A stretch of 64,000 nucleotides of DNA from Circinella umbellata (Eukaryota; Mucoromycota; Mucoromycetes; Mucorales; Lichtheimiaceae), in assembly GCA_025093555.1 (NCBI GenBank), contig JAIWNF010000001.1:1674001-1738000 (forward strand). The letters run 5' to 3'. The translations under genes and the position numbers were made by a program. The notes under the pieces are model-generated. The model saw nothing but the letters and a program-made list of their open reading frames with translations, was not told the DNA's origin and made no database searches. Within the stretch, counting starts at the first letter, position 1. Each line of letters starts with the position of its first letter. Of the stretch, positions 13,511 through 25,075 are shown one piece after another.

Positions 13511-14180
13511 ATATCTTTTTTCTTTCATGAAGTGTGTTTATTTCTAGAAAGGAAGAAAAACTAAATAAAATCCCAAAATTGACAATTTTTTATGTTTAAT
13601 TCTATTGCAAAACATAACAAATACTCTTCAAACAACCATTAAGCAATTATAAGAAAATTAAAAAGCACGCAGTTTAAACTTTTTTTAATTTAGGTTTCGC
13701 AACAATCATACAGACGATCCTGTACCATATTAAAAACCATAGTTTTTCAATTCCGAAAAAGAATAAAAAGTTACTGTCGGAAGAGTGGAAAGGGAGTTAT
13801 ATAGTAAAAGAAAAAAGAATAACATAACAAACAAATCTCCTGGATCTGATTTATTAAATCTTTATTTCTATCCAGTTTTAAAAGTAATAAGTTTATAATA
13901 AGATAAATACAAGCACGTACACATATACACACTTGAATATATATGTGTGTCCCTCTATGTGTCGACTTGTTCATAAACAATAGGTGACACAGAAGTACAA
14001 TTTAGCTTTTTAACTTTTAGTCCACAGATCAACTAATTGCCATCTGTTTCTATTCATTTTCACGTCTTTCTTTTCTTTAAACCGAACAAACAACAACATA
14101 GCTCTTTTTTTTATTACGTTTTTTCTTTTCAAAATAATAATAGTAGTAGAATTGTAATAGTTATTACATACAATACATAG

Positions 14181-16467
14181 ATGAGTATACTTGAACAGCC
14201 TGAATATATACGGCTACGTGATGATGATGGCGTATATCATTGTGACTGGCGTCTTACTATAAGCAATTGCCCAGAAGAGCAAGTACTAAGAGTTATGTAT
14301 ATTGTAGAAGCTATAGTATCAGCTGTATTCGTGTTACTAGGTAATAAAAAAAATCGAAATATAAACAACTACAATAAATAAATCGCGAATTTCTTAACGA
14401 AATTTATTGACATAATTATTTTTTAAAGTAAGCTTCGTTCTATTCCAACGTGTATATTATCATCATCAAACGCTTATAGATTGTAGAAGTGGGATACCAA
14501 GACCTAAACCGATAGAAAGTATATATTAAGATAATCTTTTTTATAAATTATATACGTACATATAATTTACTTTATTTTTTATATTTTTGTATTATCGATT
14601 AGGTATGGCTTGTATGGTTGGAGCCTTCCATGTTGGTAAGTTTCCTTTTTTTAACTCTTTTCATTATTTGACTCGTGTGGTGATGTACCACCATTTTGCA
14701 GAACGATTATTTAATCTATATTGATTTTTCTTTGTTTTCCAGTCAGGTTAATCCACGCTTGTATTATAATTACCGATGCAGCACCTAGTAATATAGCCTT
14801 CCGCTCATGTAAATATAAAGTATTTTTTTATAAGAAACGGTGGTCTGTTCTCACAGTAAAAATGAAGCGCCATTCATTTGTTCAATAATGTACTTTTTGA
14901 GTCATAGTAAAAAAAAAGAGGGAGTCATCTTCGAATAACCAATGAAGTTTGACCTTTATATCAAATTACTAGAAATAATTATTCGTTTGCACTAAACAAG
15001 AAAAAGGTTTAAATGATAAAAGTCAAAATGAACGCTCCAGTTTTTGTTTTTACATTTGAGAACGGGCCATCGTTGTTAAAGTTTTCATAAATAGTCATGT
15101 CTGGATACCCGTACGTATATTCATTTTTTTTATTATAATTAGGGATATTTGAATTCGGGTGGCTATGCATTTTCAGTGCCATCACTTGTTACCTATTTGG
15201 AATTGCCCATACACTTTTAAATGTAAGTTTCTGGAGATACTTGATAAACTCACTACAGAATAAAAAAGCAATGCGAAATAACATGTGGTTTTCTTACCGA
15301 AAATGGCATTTTTTAATCAATCTTCTTTGTGTATATACTATTATTACCTATGGACAATCGATCAATAATAATGGGCAACAGAGTAGTAAAGTAATATACG
15401 AGAACTGGATTCGTTCACCTTATGTTATTGATGGAGCTTTTTTTGTCGTTACTGGATTTCCATTCATTTCCAACAACATTTGTGCAATTTTAGGTGGTGT
15501 ATATGTTGATCAACAAAATTTTGAGCTTGCAGATACTTTCACTAGTACTTTATATCACTTTTGGACATTTTATACATGCTTTCTCGGTATTCTCCTTTTT
15601 TATGGTGGTTTACGTTTAATTCGATTGCTCCGACGCCATTTTATCAATAAGCCTGGGGTCACAAATGATGATGTCAAGAAATTCTCATTAGGTGTACTCA
15701 AGGTTAAAATCATTGTTGTGGCTGCATCATCTTGTATTGTGATCTTCGCTGTTATCGCTACCCTTTATGCAAGTTATAGATATGAAATAACTCTCTATGA
15801 GCCATATAACGTTGCCATTGGAATAGTAATAACTTTTAATGCTATTGTTGGTACTGGTTTCGTGCTTTTTGCCATCATTCTAAAGTAAGCTTTATATAAG
15901 TGTAGTATAACATAGTTCTGCTAGAGGTGAAAAGAAAAAGGTATCACTACTGACATGTTTTTTTTTTGGTACGTAATTTATTATAGTCCAAAAGTCGCAA
16001 CACTGACTGGTTTGGTAACATCTAATTCTGGCGGTAACGATAATACTACTGACACTTCTGTATTACGTGGCTCACGGATGGTAGAGTAATTCTTGTTATT
16101 GTTTATTATCGTGATTGATGTGGTAAACTGATGTAACGTTTGTATTACGTACTATTATTATTTTTAGTCAAAATGGCTTAGTAGTAAGACAGGGCCTTCG
16201 ACAATTGAAACTCTAAACACTACAGTTGGTGCTGAACCTTCACTCAAATCATCCACTCGATTACCACCAATATTAGACCAAAAGTCGATAGCCGACATGG
16301 AACGTGGAATGAGAGTCACTGAGTCTAGTCGACATCATCATCAACAAAGTATCGAACTTGTTGGACAGACACAAAGTTGTATTGAAGAAGAACGACTACA
16401 ATATAATGCAATGATAAGTTCCATTCGAGCACCCCAACGAACTGTTATACCACATAACACAGAATAA
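14181..16467 (+). CDS. Seven-transmembrane protein, paralogue A
   Basis: Unrecognised membrane protein, 441 residues. Exons are 14181-14340, 14429-14518, 14603-14635, 14743-14808, 15143-15222, 15382-15884, 15987-16080 and 16168-16467 (1326 nt, in phase). The short N-terminus carries DDDGVYHCDWRLTISNC. Hydrophobic segments lie at about 39-62, 84-105, 118-142, 157-183, 200-223, 252-273 and 287-309, followed by a polar Ser/Thr/Gln-rich tail of about 130 residues ending SIRAPQRTVIPHNTE. Seven helices with a short N-terminus and a long hydrophilic tail resemble a G-protein-coupled receptor, but I recognise no receptor signature, so the function is unknown. Exon sizes 90, 33, 66, 80 and 503 are identical in the two other copies, which argues for a real gene under selection. 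The conserved SSK after the fifth intron fixes the exon 6 acceptor. Confidence 0.8.
14839..15071 (+). repeat. Inverted repeat inside intron 4, copy A
   Basis: Arms GGTGGTCTGTTCTCA (14839-14853) and its imperfect reverse complement TGAGAACGGGCCATC (15057-15071) lie about 200 bp apart within the 334-base intron 4. The same pair occurs in intron 4 of copies B and C. It could be an old MITE fixed before the duplication, or a functional intronic RNA structure. Confidence 0.6.
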
Positions 16468-16740
16468 GCAGATTATTACAGCCAGCGTTATCACAACAAA
16501 CAGCCAAGTAACCAGCTTCTTGTAATTAATTTTTCTCTTTTAGTATCTATTTTTCTTGTACCAATGTGATTGATTCAAACCCATAGTCCTTTTTTTTCGT
16601 ATCTATACTTAAGCTTTGCATACTATTATTATTATTACTATTATTACGTACTTACTTCAATAATGATCTTCTACTATATTATAAACTACTACCACATCAC
16701 CATACACACTATTAGTACAGTGCTTAGATGATATATCTTT

Positions 16741-17333
16741 AATTGGGATTTTTTTTTCTCTCGGTTTATCTTGTTCTGGGAATTATTTCAAAGTACCTAC
16801 TATGTATGTGATTTGGTAAATGTGCTTTAATCCTTTTTTATGTAACATTAACAACCTGGCGAACTAGGAAATAGTAAATCTGAAAGGATACTGTCATTTT
16901 TATTGTTTTTTAAGTAGTACGTGATTTCACAGTATACAAGATTTTAAGCCAAATTAATAAAACTGATATTTATCGAATATAAAATGTATAAAAAGACAAA
17001 GTGTATAGAATATCAATTAAAAAAAACCTTCATTGAAATTTTGATAAAAAAAACTTTGATATAGGTATTCGATACTAAATATATGAAAGAAGCTGCTTTC
17101 TATCTATATGGAACGAATACCAAATAGATGAGTGGTTAATGGATAATTGCCAGCAAACAAAAACAAGCACCGATAAATTGTTTTGAATTTGATTGGCTCT
17201 TTACAAAATGAGAAAGAAAAAAATCTGCTGATGTCACCAGTGTAAAGAAAAAAAAAAAGCACCGCCTGTGTTTTTTTTGCCACCGGAATCTCACACCCTA
17301 GCTTCTAATATAACCCTTTGCACTATATTTGAC
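16741..17333. other. Intergenic, presumed ATP synthase subunit H promoter
   Basis: About 590 bp between the end of duplication A and the subunit H gene. AT-rich, with A-runs near 17020-17050 and 17246-17259. No reading frame of note. Confidence 0.5.
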
Positions 17334-18034
17334 ATGTCGTCGGTCGCTCGCATTGCTCTCGGCTCTATTGCCTCCAAGGTATACATATATAATAAAACCA
17401 AAGCTATTTTTTTAAAAATATTATTTATATAAATAAAACGGAATCTCTTTATGTCGATAAGACCATTCCATTTGTGCTTCGAAAAAAAATACATATCGAT
17501 TTACTAAAATGGGTCATGTTATTATTAGGCTCCTTTCACCGTCCGTGCCATGGCTGCCCGCGGTATCGCTACCTCTGCTGTTATGCAAAAGGGTAAAGTA
17601 TCTTTTTGTTAATTGAACATTGTAGTCTTATATAAGTAACCGGAATCACTAAGAAAAGCGCGATTCTATCATTTGTTTAGACGTTGTCCAAGAATTGTAC
17701 CTCAAGGAATTGAAGGGTTACAAGCCCGCCCCCGTAAGTTTTAATCCCTTTTGAAGTTTAATAAGACAAACAAAAAGAGAAATAAAATTTTAATAGAACA
17801 TGTATATTTTTTAAATATAGACTAAGGTTGATGAATCCCAAGTCAAGGAATTGAAGCTTCCCGCTGCTCCTGAGGTAAAAAAAAAGTTTTAATAGACTAT
17901 ACTATAAAGAATTGTTTGTCATTTCTAATTGTTGACTAATTTTTTTAAATCATGCATAGGTCCCTGCTGTCGATGCTGACCTTTCTGAACAATTGGCCAA
18001 GTACGATGCTGAACCCGAAGAAGCTACCCAGTAA
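17334..18034 (+). CDS. ATP14: Mitochondrial ATP synthase subunit H
   Basis: Peripheral-stalk subunit H of the mitochondrial F1Fo ATP synthase. Five small exons, 17334-17378, 17529-17592, 17681-17733, 17821-17874 and 17960-18034, give 96 residues. The first third is a basic, Ala/Ser/Arg-rich presequence (MSSVARIALGSIASK..., then RAMAARGIATSA). The mature part has the family pattern DVVQELYLKELKGYKPAP, TKVDESQVKELKLPAAPE and an acidic end LAKYDAEPEEATQ. Synonymous choice is C-rich (GCC, CTC, CCC, TCC), unlike the AT-ending codons of its neighbours, as expected for a highly expressed gene. It lies between the two inverted 7-TM duplications, so it was not copied with them. Confidence 0.88.
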
Positions 18035-18220
18035 ACAATAACAAACAAAATAAATATATTTGAATGAATATATTTGTTATATTCTTTAGATAATTAAAAA
18101 AAAGTGGACGGTTTTATCTTTGTCTTAATTTATTTGAGGAATTTTTTCTATGAAAAATAAATCGGAAATGCGAAACTCATTTATATAATATGGGAGAGGA
18201 ATTGGGATACATAATACATA

Positions 18221-18245
18221 ATACATACATACATACATACATACA
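18221..18245. repeat. ATAC tetranucleotide microsatellite
   Basis: About six tandem ATAC units downstream of the subunit H gene; simple-sequence repeat with no evident function. Confidence 0.9.
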
Positions 18246-19283
18246 CATTGTTGAATTGGGCACGTTGTTACTAGTAGTAAAGATCATGTTTAGTGCTGTT
18301 TGTATTTACGACAAGAAACATATTATAGTGATTAAAAGATGTACATATTTATAATCGATGTTTTACGACAACATAGCGGTATGTGGATCTATGATAAGGG
18401 AGTAGTAGATGATCATGTCAGGATATATAAAATAAGTTATTTCTAAATTAAATGTGGTAACTATAGCAATAAAGTATTTAAAGTATAAGCATTTTATGGT
18501 TATCATATAAAATTCATGAATAGCGGTTCCTATAGAACATGAACCGATTTATGTATGAAATCGAAAATGTTATACCATTTTGACTTCCTTCTATACTTGG
18601 ACGTGTGCATAGGTCCTCACACAGATAATAAACAATCTATGATCTATCACTAATATGACAGAGCAAAAATCTTTACAGAAATGGGACTAATTATTGCGAG
18701 AATTCCGGTTAATAATGAAAATCCTACTAAAGAAAGTTGAATCTTTGTTTATTGATAACTTCTTATTACATACGCAAACCCCTTATTTAATGTAAACAAG
18801 ATAAAAAAAAAGACTAATATTGCTCTTTATAAACCCACAAGCAAAACTACCATGTAATTGACTATCCACAACCGCATAATGGTATTAGAATCGGTATCAT
18901 TTTTTAATATACCGGTATCCATGGTGTTGTAATAGGAAGGGGGGAGAGAGAATATGAATATGCTATACACTCCCCATTGTTATTTCTATCTGTGCTGACA
19001 ACAATTTTAACGTTTTTTTTCTTGTTACGTATAGTTTAAAATTTATGTTTATTAAAATGGAAGACTAAGGGACCTTCGCCTATAGGCCTGTGGTCGCTTC
19101 CTTGCGGTTCGTTAGGGTTAAGAGTAAGTGTATATATATAAATAAGATAGGGGTAGAAAATAAAACTGAAAAAAACCCAGTAGGGGAAAAAGTTAAATTG
19201 ATGGGAAAAAACGGTTTGGTGTGACTGGAAGATCATAAGCTGGATAAAAAAAAGAAGTTGCTAATGCAGAAGTAGAAATAATA

Positions 19284-19470
19284 TTAAGTTAAAGGTGGGG
19301 ATTGGGTAGGAGAAGGGTTAGAAACATCCATGGCGTCCTCTGGTGCTGGTTCGTCCGTGTCGTAATCATCATTTGGATGACTCAAGTAGTCAATTTCTTG
19401 TAGTACACGTATGAGGGCTGGCCAGACCGTGGTTGAGTATATAGTCGAGTGGTTGTTTTTTGTTACGTAT
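19284..19470 (-). pseudogene. Coding-like fragment, unknown family
   Basis: The minus strand reads about 60 codons without a stop, ending at TAA 19286-19284. It contains TTVWPALIRVLQEIDYLSHP and then an acidic/Pro-rich tail (NDDYDTDEPAPEDAMDVSN, PSPTQSPPLT). The composition is clearly protein-like and more G+C-rich than its surroundings, but there is no start codon and no obvious upstream exon. I read it as the C-terminal remnant of a decayed gene or transposon protein; it could also be the last exon of a gene I failed to assemble. Confidence 0.4.
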
Positions 19471-22029
19471 ACGTACTGTATATTTTTTTTCAGTAACTGG
19501 ATATCAGGGCGGTATTTAACAAAATGCTACATTAGGAGATGAACAGCAAGATGAAGCTATTGGTCAAAGTTGACTTTATTTGGGCTGAAATCTACCTATT
19601 CTCTTCTTAACTTATTCTGACTCTTGTGCTAACTGCTGGATTGTATTTTTGCTTTCGATTATTTATTAGATATACTAGCTAACTAATTGATAAGCATCTG
19701 CTATATCATAGACCTTTACTAATATTATGATAGTTTGAATTTTGTTAATTGGTCTAGTTTGCCACTATTTGTTGCAGAATTTATCGCGCTCATCACAGGA
19801 GTTTGGTCAAAGCTTATTGTCTCTTCTGTTCAGTCACTTAATGATGTTACACCTGTAAATATTTAAACCTTTTATTAAAATCCAATCTATTGAATTCTGC
19901 TAGTGAAGTGCGACAACAATTCAATGAAGATTAATAATATATTAACATATTGTTAAATTCTCAGTAGGGGCTGTTTTATTTGGATAATTATAAATTGTAT
20001 AATCATTGAAATCGCTTACTACCTAATAACGTACTATATATCTTGTGTAAAAACGTGTCTAGCTCAATGTTAGCAAATTCAAGGTATATTGTACTATTAC
20101 AAGTTCGAGTAGTACATGAAAGTTAAACATTAAATCACACTACGTAAAAAAATGGAATTATTCTGTTCCCAATAAGTCTTTCATTTTTTTCACTAGTTTG
20201 TTTATCCGTAATATCATCCTTGCTTCTATCAATACGTAGCAAAATTTGATCTACTTCATCGAACAGTTGTTATCATTTTTTACGTACGTACCCATGAATG
20301 TTACTCTTGATCACGTAAACACTCGTCGATTTAATATACTAATATATCTCAATTAATAGTTTTAAAGACACTTGAATTCTCTACTGTACAGAGTTGCATA
20401 AACTCGGATCTTGGTACACTTTGTCACTGTTGATGATTTAGATCTTATTGTGTGGCACCTGCAGATCGTTTATAGAGTAACACACCCAATAATTTTCTCT
20501 GTCGGAAACATACTCTAATTTAAGAATAGCTTTTTTACGAATTAAACAGCATATAGCGAGTAATAAAGAAACATTTTTAGGAAAACAGTACGATCATAGA
20601 ATCTAGATAAAATAAAGCAGCTAATTGGTAATGATGTTTCTATTAGGTAGCTTTATAAGCATTGAACGAGATTCATATTGTAATCACCAAACCTTGTATA
20701 CAAATATTATTTATACTGACAGGAAAACATGATTGTTTTGCCATTATTCCAAACTAGAAATGTATTCAATTAGCGATAGTTCTGCGATTTTAGTGGTTGT
20801 CTATGGCGTCATGACAATAATTGATTTTAATAAGTATAACGTAAGAACTACATATTTTCGTTCGCTACGTATTCACGATTATTCTTACTACCAAAGAAAA
20901 GAGCTCCACAATTGCTGGTACGTATGTATATATTATATTTTATTACGTAACACAAAGTAAACAATGGTTAAAAGACAGTAAGCTTATATATAAATATAAT
21001 ATATTTTTGATGATCTTGTTAGACTACTGTAATAAAGTATATTACGTAACAAAGAATAAACAAAAACGGTGAAAAACATAAAACATTATACGGTATAGAA
21101 TAATGTGACATAATCTTCTCAAGCCAGATCTTGTACAACTGATAATATGCTTAATACATTGAAAAAGGGAATGTGGAACTCATTTATCCATTGATTAACG
21201 TTTGCTACTAATTATATACACTAGCTGTTACAATGCGCGGCTAAATATGTAAAAAAAAAATATGATAGTGTCCGATTTGATATAAAAGTCATTATAATTA
21301 TCGAGCCTCAACAAAATAAATGTACCTATAATAAATAAACTATGTATCAATATAGCCACTTTCATTACAGTAATAGTATGCTATATATTATTAGAAAACA
21401 ATAAAAATGACATTAATACTGTACGTACGTATTTTCTTAAACTTATATATTTCCTACGTAGTTAACCAGATTGTGTTTTATACAAAAAAGAAAGATCAAT
21501 AAGCATTTACCAAAACACAAAGTATTTCGAAATATTTATTTTGACAAATAAATATAAAAAATTCATAAAATACTGTATAAGAATGGGATAAGAAATAAAA
21601 AAAGATGCACTACGTAGAATATGATATAAGTAAACCGAGAGAATAATAATAATAATTGAAGATATGTAATCTGGGAATTGCACTAATAATGTGTACAGTA
21701 ATGTGGTAGTAGTTTATACATAAAAAAAAGTATTATTGAAATAAGTAATAATAGTAATAAAAATAATAGTATGCAGAGTTTAAATATAGATATGAATAAA
21801 AAAAAAACTATGGGTCTGAATCAATCACATTGAGAAAGAAAAATAAATATTAAAAAAGAAAAAGTAATTACAAGAAGCTGGTTACTTGGTTGTTTGTTGT
21901 GTGATATTGTATAATGTATCATTAAGATAGCAATTATACGCTGTGAATAAAGTTAACAGTACGTAAAGTAAGTTAATTTGTTGTCTTTTAAACCCTTTTG
22001 TTGTGATAATGTTGTCTGTAGTAATCTGC

Positions 22030-24310
22030 TTATTCTGTATTATATGGTATAGCAGTTCGTTGGGGTGCTCGAATGGAACTTATCATTGCATTATATTGAA
22101 GTTGTTCTTCTTCAATACAACTTTGTGTCTGTCCAACAAGTTCGATACTTTGTTGATGATCATGTCGGCTAGACTCAGCGGTCCTTCTTCCACTTTCAAC
22201 GTCGACTATTAGCTTCTTGTCTAACGTTGTTGATGGTAATCGAATGGGCGATTCGGGCGAAGACCAGACACCAACCGTAGTGTTTGGAGTTCTAATTGTC
22301 GAGGATTCTGTCTTACTACTAAGCCATTTTGACTAAGAGTAATAATACAAATAAACATAGAGTTAGTTTATAATATCAATCGCGATAATAAATATTAACA
22401 AGAAATACTCTACCATTCGTGAGCCACGTAGTACAGAAGTGTCGGTCGTACTATCGTTACCACCAGAACTAGATGTTACCAAACCAGTCAATGTTGCAAC
22501 TTTTGGACTACAATAAATCACCAAAAAAAACATGTCAGTATGGATATCTTTTTCTTTTCATCTCTTCTAGCAGAACTACGTTATCTCGCACTTTATATAA
22601 GGCTTACTTTAGAATAATACCAAAAAGCACGAAACCGGTACCAACAATACCATTAAAAGTCACCACTATTCCAATACCAATATTATATGGCTTATAGAGA
22701 ATTATTTCATACCGATAACTTGCATAAAGTATTACGATAACAGCAAAAATAATAATACAAGAGAATGCCGCCACAACAATAATTTTAACCTTGAGTGCGC
22801 CAAGTGAGAATTTCTTGATATCATCATCTGTAACACCAGACTTATTGATGAAATGGCGTCGAAGCAATCGTAGTAAACGAAAACCAGCATAAAGAAGGAG
22901 AATACCGAGAGAGCATGTGTAAAATGTCCAAAAGTGATATAAAGTACTAGTGAAAGTATCTGCAAGCTCGAATTTTTTTTGATCAATATATACACCACCT
23001 AGAATTGCACAAATGTTGTTGGAAATAAATGGAAATCCGATAGCGGCAAAGAAAGCTCCATCGATAATATAAGGCGAACGAATCCAGTCATCGTATATTA
23101 CTTTACTGCTCTATTGTTCGGGTTTTTTTTATTGTTCGATTGTCCATAGTAATAGTGAATATACAAAGAAGATTGGTTAAAAAATCCCAATTGGGGTAAG
23201 AAAAGCACATGCCATTTTGAATTGCTTTTCTATTTCGTAGTGAGTTTACCAAGCATTTACAAAACTTACAGTTGAGATTGTATGGGCAATTCCAAATAGG
23301 TAACATGTGATCGCACCAAAAACACATTGCCACCCGAGTTCAAATATCCCTAATTATAATTAAAAAAAAATGAATATACGGGTATCCAGACTTGCTCAAT
23401 TATGAAAGGTTTAATAATGGTGGCCTGTTCTCAAATGTAAAAGCAAAAACTGAAGCGTTCATTTTGACTTTTATCATTTTAACCTTTTCCTTGTTTGATG
23501 CAAACGAATAGCTATTTCTATTAATTCGATATAAAGGCCAAACTTTATTGTTTACTTGAAGACGACTCCCCCTTTTTTTGTTTTACTATGATTCAAAAAG
23601 TACATTATTGAACAAACGATCGACGCTTCATTTCTACTGTGAGAACAGACCACCGTTTCTTTTAAAAAAACAATTTATATTTACATGAACGGAAGGCTAT
23701 ATTATTAGGTGCTGCATCGGTAATTATAATACAAGCTTGGATTACCCTGACTGCAAAATAAAGAAAAGAAATATATATTAATAATTTTTCTGTTAAACAG
23801 TGGTACATCACACGAGTCGAATCATGAAAAGAGCTAAAAATAAAAATGCGGAAAAAACAACTTACCGACATGGAAGGCAACACCCATACAAGCCATACCT
23901 AAACGATAATAAAAATATATTAAAAATAAAGCACGTAGTTTATTTTTTTTAAAATTTTTTTTTCTCAACATATACTTTCTATCGGTTTAGGTCTTGGTAT
24001 CCCACTTCTACAATCTATAAGCGTTTGATTATGATAATATACACGCTGAAATATAACAAAGCTTACTTTGAAAATAATAAAAAAAATATGATGTCAATAA
24101 AATTCGTTTAAAAAATCTCGATTTATTAGTAGCTCTTTGTATGTTATTACCCAGCAGCGCAAATACACCAGATGCTATAGCTTCTACAATATACATAATT
24201 CTCAATGCTTTTTCTTCAGAGCAATTACTTATAGTAAGACGCCAGTCGCAATGACAAACACCATCATCATCGCATAACCGTGCGTATTCAGGTTGTTCTA
24301 CTAAATTCAT
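22030..24310 (-). CDS. Seven-transmembrane protein, paralogue B
   Basis: Intact paralogue of 442 residues on the minus strand. Exons are 24310-24151, 24065-23976, 23898-23866, 23750-23685, 23349-23270, 23110-22608, 22507-22414 and 22332-22030 (1329 nt, in phase). Exon sizes match copy A except the last (303 against 300 nt). The N-terminus keeps DDDGVCHCDWRLTISNCSEE; the loops VYIDQKKFELADTFTS and KKFSLGALKVK and the tail motif SIELVGQTQSCIEEE are shared. Seven hydrophobic segments are in the same places as in A. No frameshift or stop was found, although the long exon 6 has no in-frame ATG near its start and so looks broken in a simple ORF scan. Function unknown. Confidence 0.8.
23419..23654 (-). 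repeat. Inverted repeat inside intron 4, copy B
   Basis: Arms at 23654-23640 and 23433-23419 (GGTGGTCTGTTCTCA against GGTGGCCTGTTCTCA once complemented). The pairing continues imperfectly inwards (ATGAAGCG against CTGAAGCG), giving MITE-like ends of about 35 bp. No clear target duplication flanks it. Confidence 0.6.
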
Positions 24311-25029
24311 GAGCTACTGTTGTATGTATTATGTAATGGTTATTACAGTATTATTATTATTATTATGCTGAAAAGAGATTTATAATGAAAAATATATTGT
24401 TGTTTGGATGATCGAAAGGAAAGAAAGATGGTCAATTAGTTGACTTATGGACTCAAAGTTAAATAATTAAATTGTATTTTGGTGTCACGTATTCTTTATG
24501 AAAATTTGACGTACACACTCTCGTTCACATATGTAGATGTATTCATATATACATATGTAGTGCGTATGTGATGTAACTTATTAAAGACTTACTGCTTTTT
24601 ATCACTGGATAAAATAAAGATTCAAGGAATCAATTCAGGATATTTGCTTATGGTGTTGTTCTTTTTCCCTTTGCCATATATCTTGTCTACCCTTTTCACT
24701 TTTTTTTTCGGCATTCTTATTCGGAATTGATGTTTTTAATATGGTATGGGATCGTCTGTATGGTTGTTGGGAAGCCGAAATGAAAAAAAAAAATTTAAAC
24801 TGCGTGCTTTATAAATGCTTTATGGTTGTTTGGGGTATGTTTGTCTGTTGTGATTTACAATAGAATCAAACATACAAAGTTGTCTAATCTGGAATTTCTG
24901 GTTATTTTCTCTTTCCTTTCTAGAAATAAACATACTTTGTAAAAAAAATAAGACATTTTTGTTTATTTACCCACGCAAGTATCTGTTGTTCATCTCCATT
25001 TACAGTGAAGAGAAATCCCTGGAAATCAA

Positions 25030-25062
25030 ATATTAAAGTAAAATGTCCGACTTTATAGGGCG
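25030..25062 (-). promoter_or_regulatory. Conserved upstream element of 7-TM gene, copy B
   Basis: On the minus strand CCCTATAAAGTCGGACATTT, followed by TACTTTAATA, matches the elements at 13451 and 58102. Here the TATAAA string is intact, about 740 bp from the ATG. Role inferred only from conservation. Confidence 0.45.
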
Positions 25063-25075
25063 GCACTGAAAGTTT

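Larger units (their letters stand above)
13437..16740 (+). repeat. Segmental duplication, copy A
   Basis: One of three diverged copies of a block of about 3.3 kb (others 21680-25075 on the minus strand and 58088-61510 on the plus strand). Homology covers about 740 bp upstream of the 7-TM gene, all exons, the introns and about 270 bp after the stop. The left edge carries the shared string GTCGGACATTTTTCTT at 13451. Relative to B and C, copy A lacks roughly 100 bp just after the stop codon. Limits are by eye. Confidence 0.8.
18035..21679. other. AT-rich intergenic region with one coding-like relic
   Basis: About 3.6 kb between subunit H and duplication B. It contains a tetranucleotide repeat (18221-18245) and a coding-like stretch at 19284-19470, listed separately. 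Around 19060-19110 a short GC-richer patch also looks coding-like on the minus strand (PQGSDHRPIGEGPL), possibly part of the same decayed gene. Elsewhere only short random frames. Confidence 0.55.
21680..25075 (-). repeat. Segmental duplication, copy B (inverted)
   Basis: Second copy of the block, opposite in orientation to copy A and about 5 kb from it. The upstream element AAGTCGGACATTTTACTTT reads on the minus strand near 25053-25035. Exons, introns, upstream DNA and several hundred bases beyond the stop (shared CCAAGTAACCAGCTTCTTGT on the minus strand, near 21890-21870) match copy A. Limits are by eye. Confidence 0.8.

Noticed and set aside
19105..19112. TTAGGGTTA, telomere-like, here and near 33885
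   Set aside because: Single units only, not tandem, and far from any end.
22604..22998. Apparent frameshift in 7-TM copy B because two open frames overlap
   Set aside because: The coding frame is open through all of exon 6 (23110-22608) with no stop; it simply lacks an ATG, and the other frame is a shadow.
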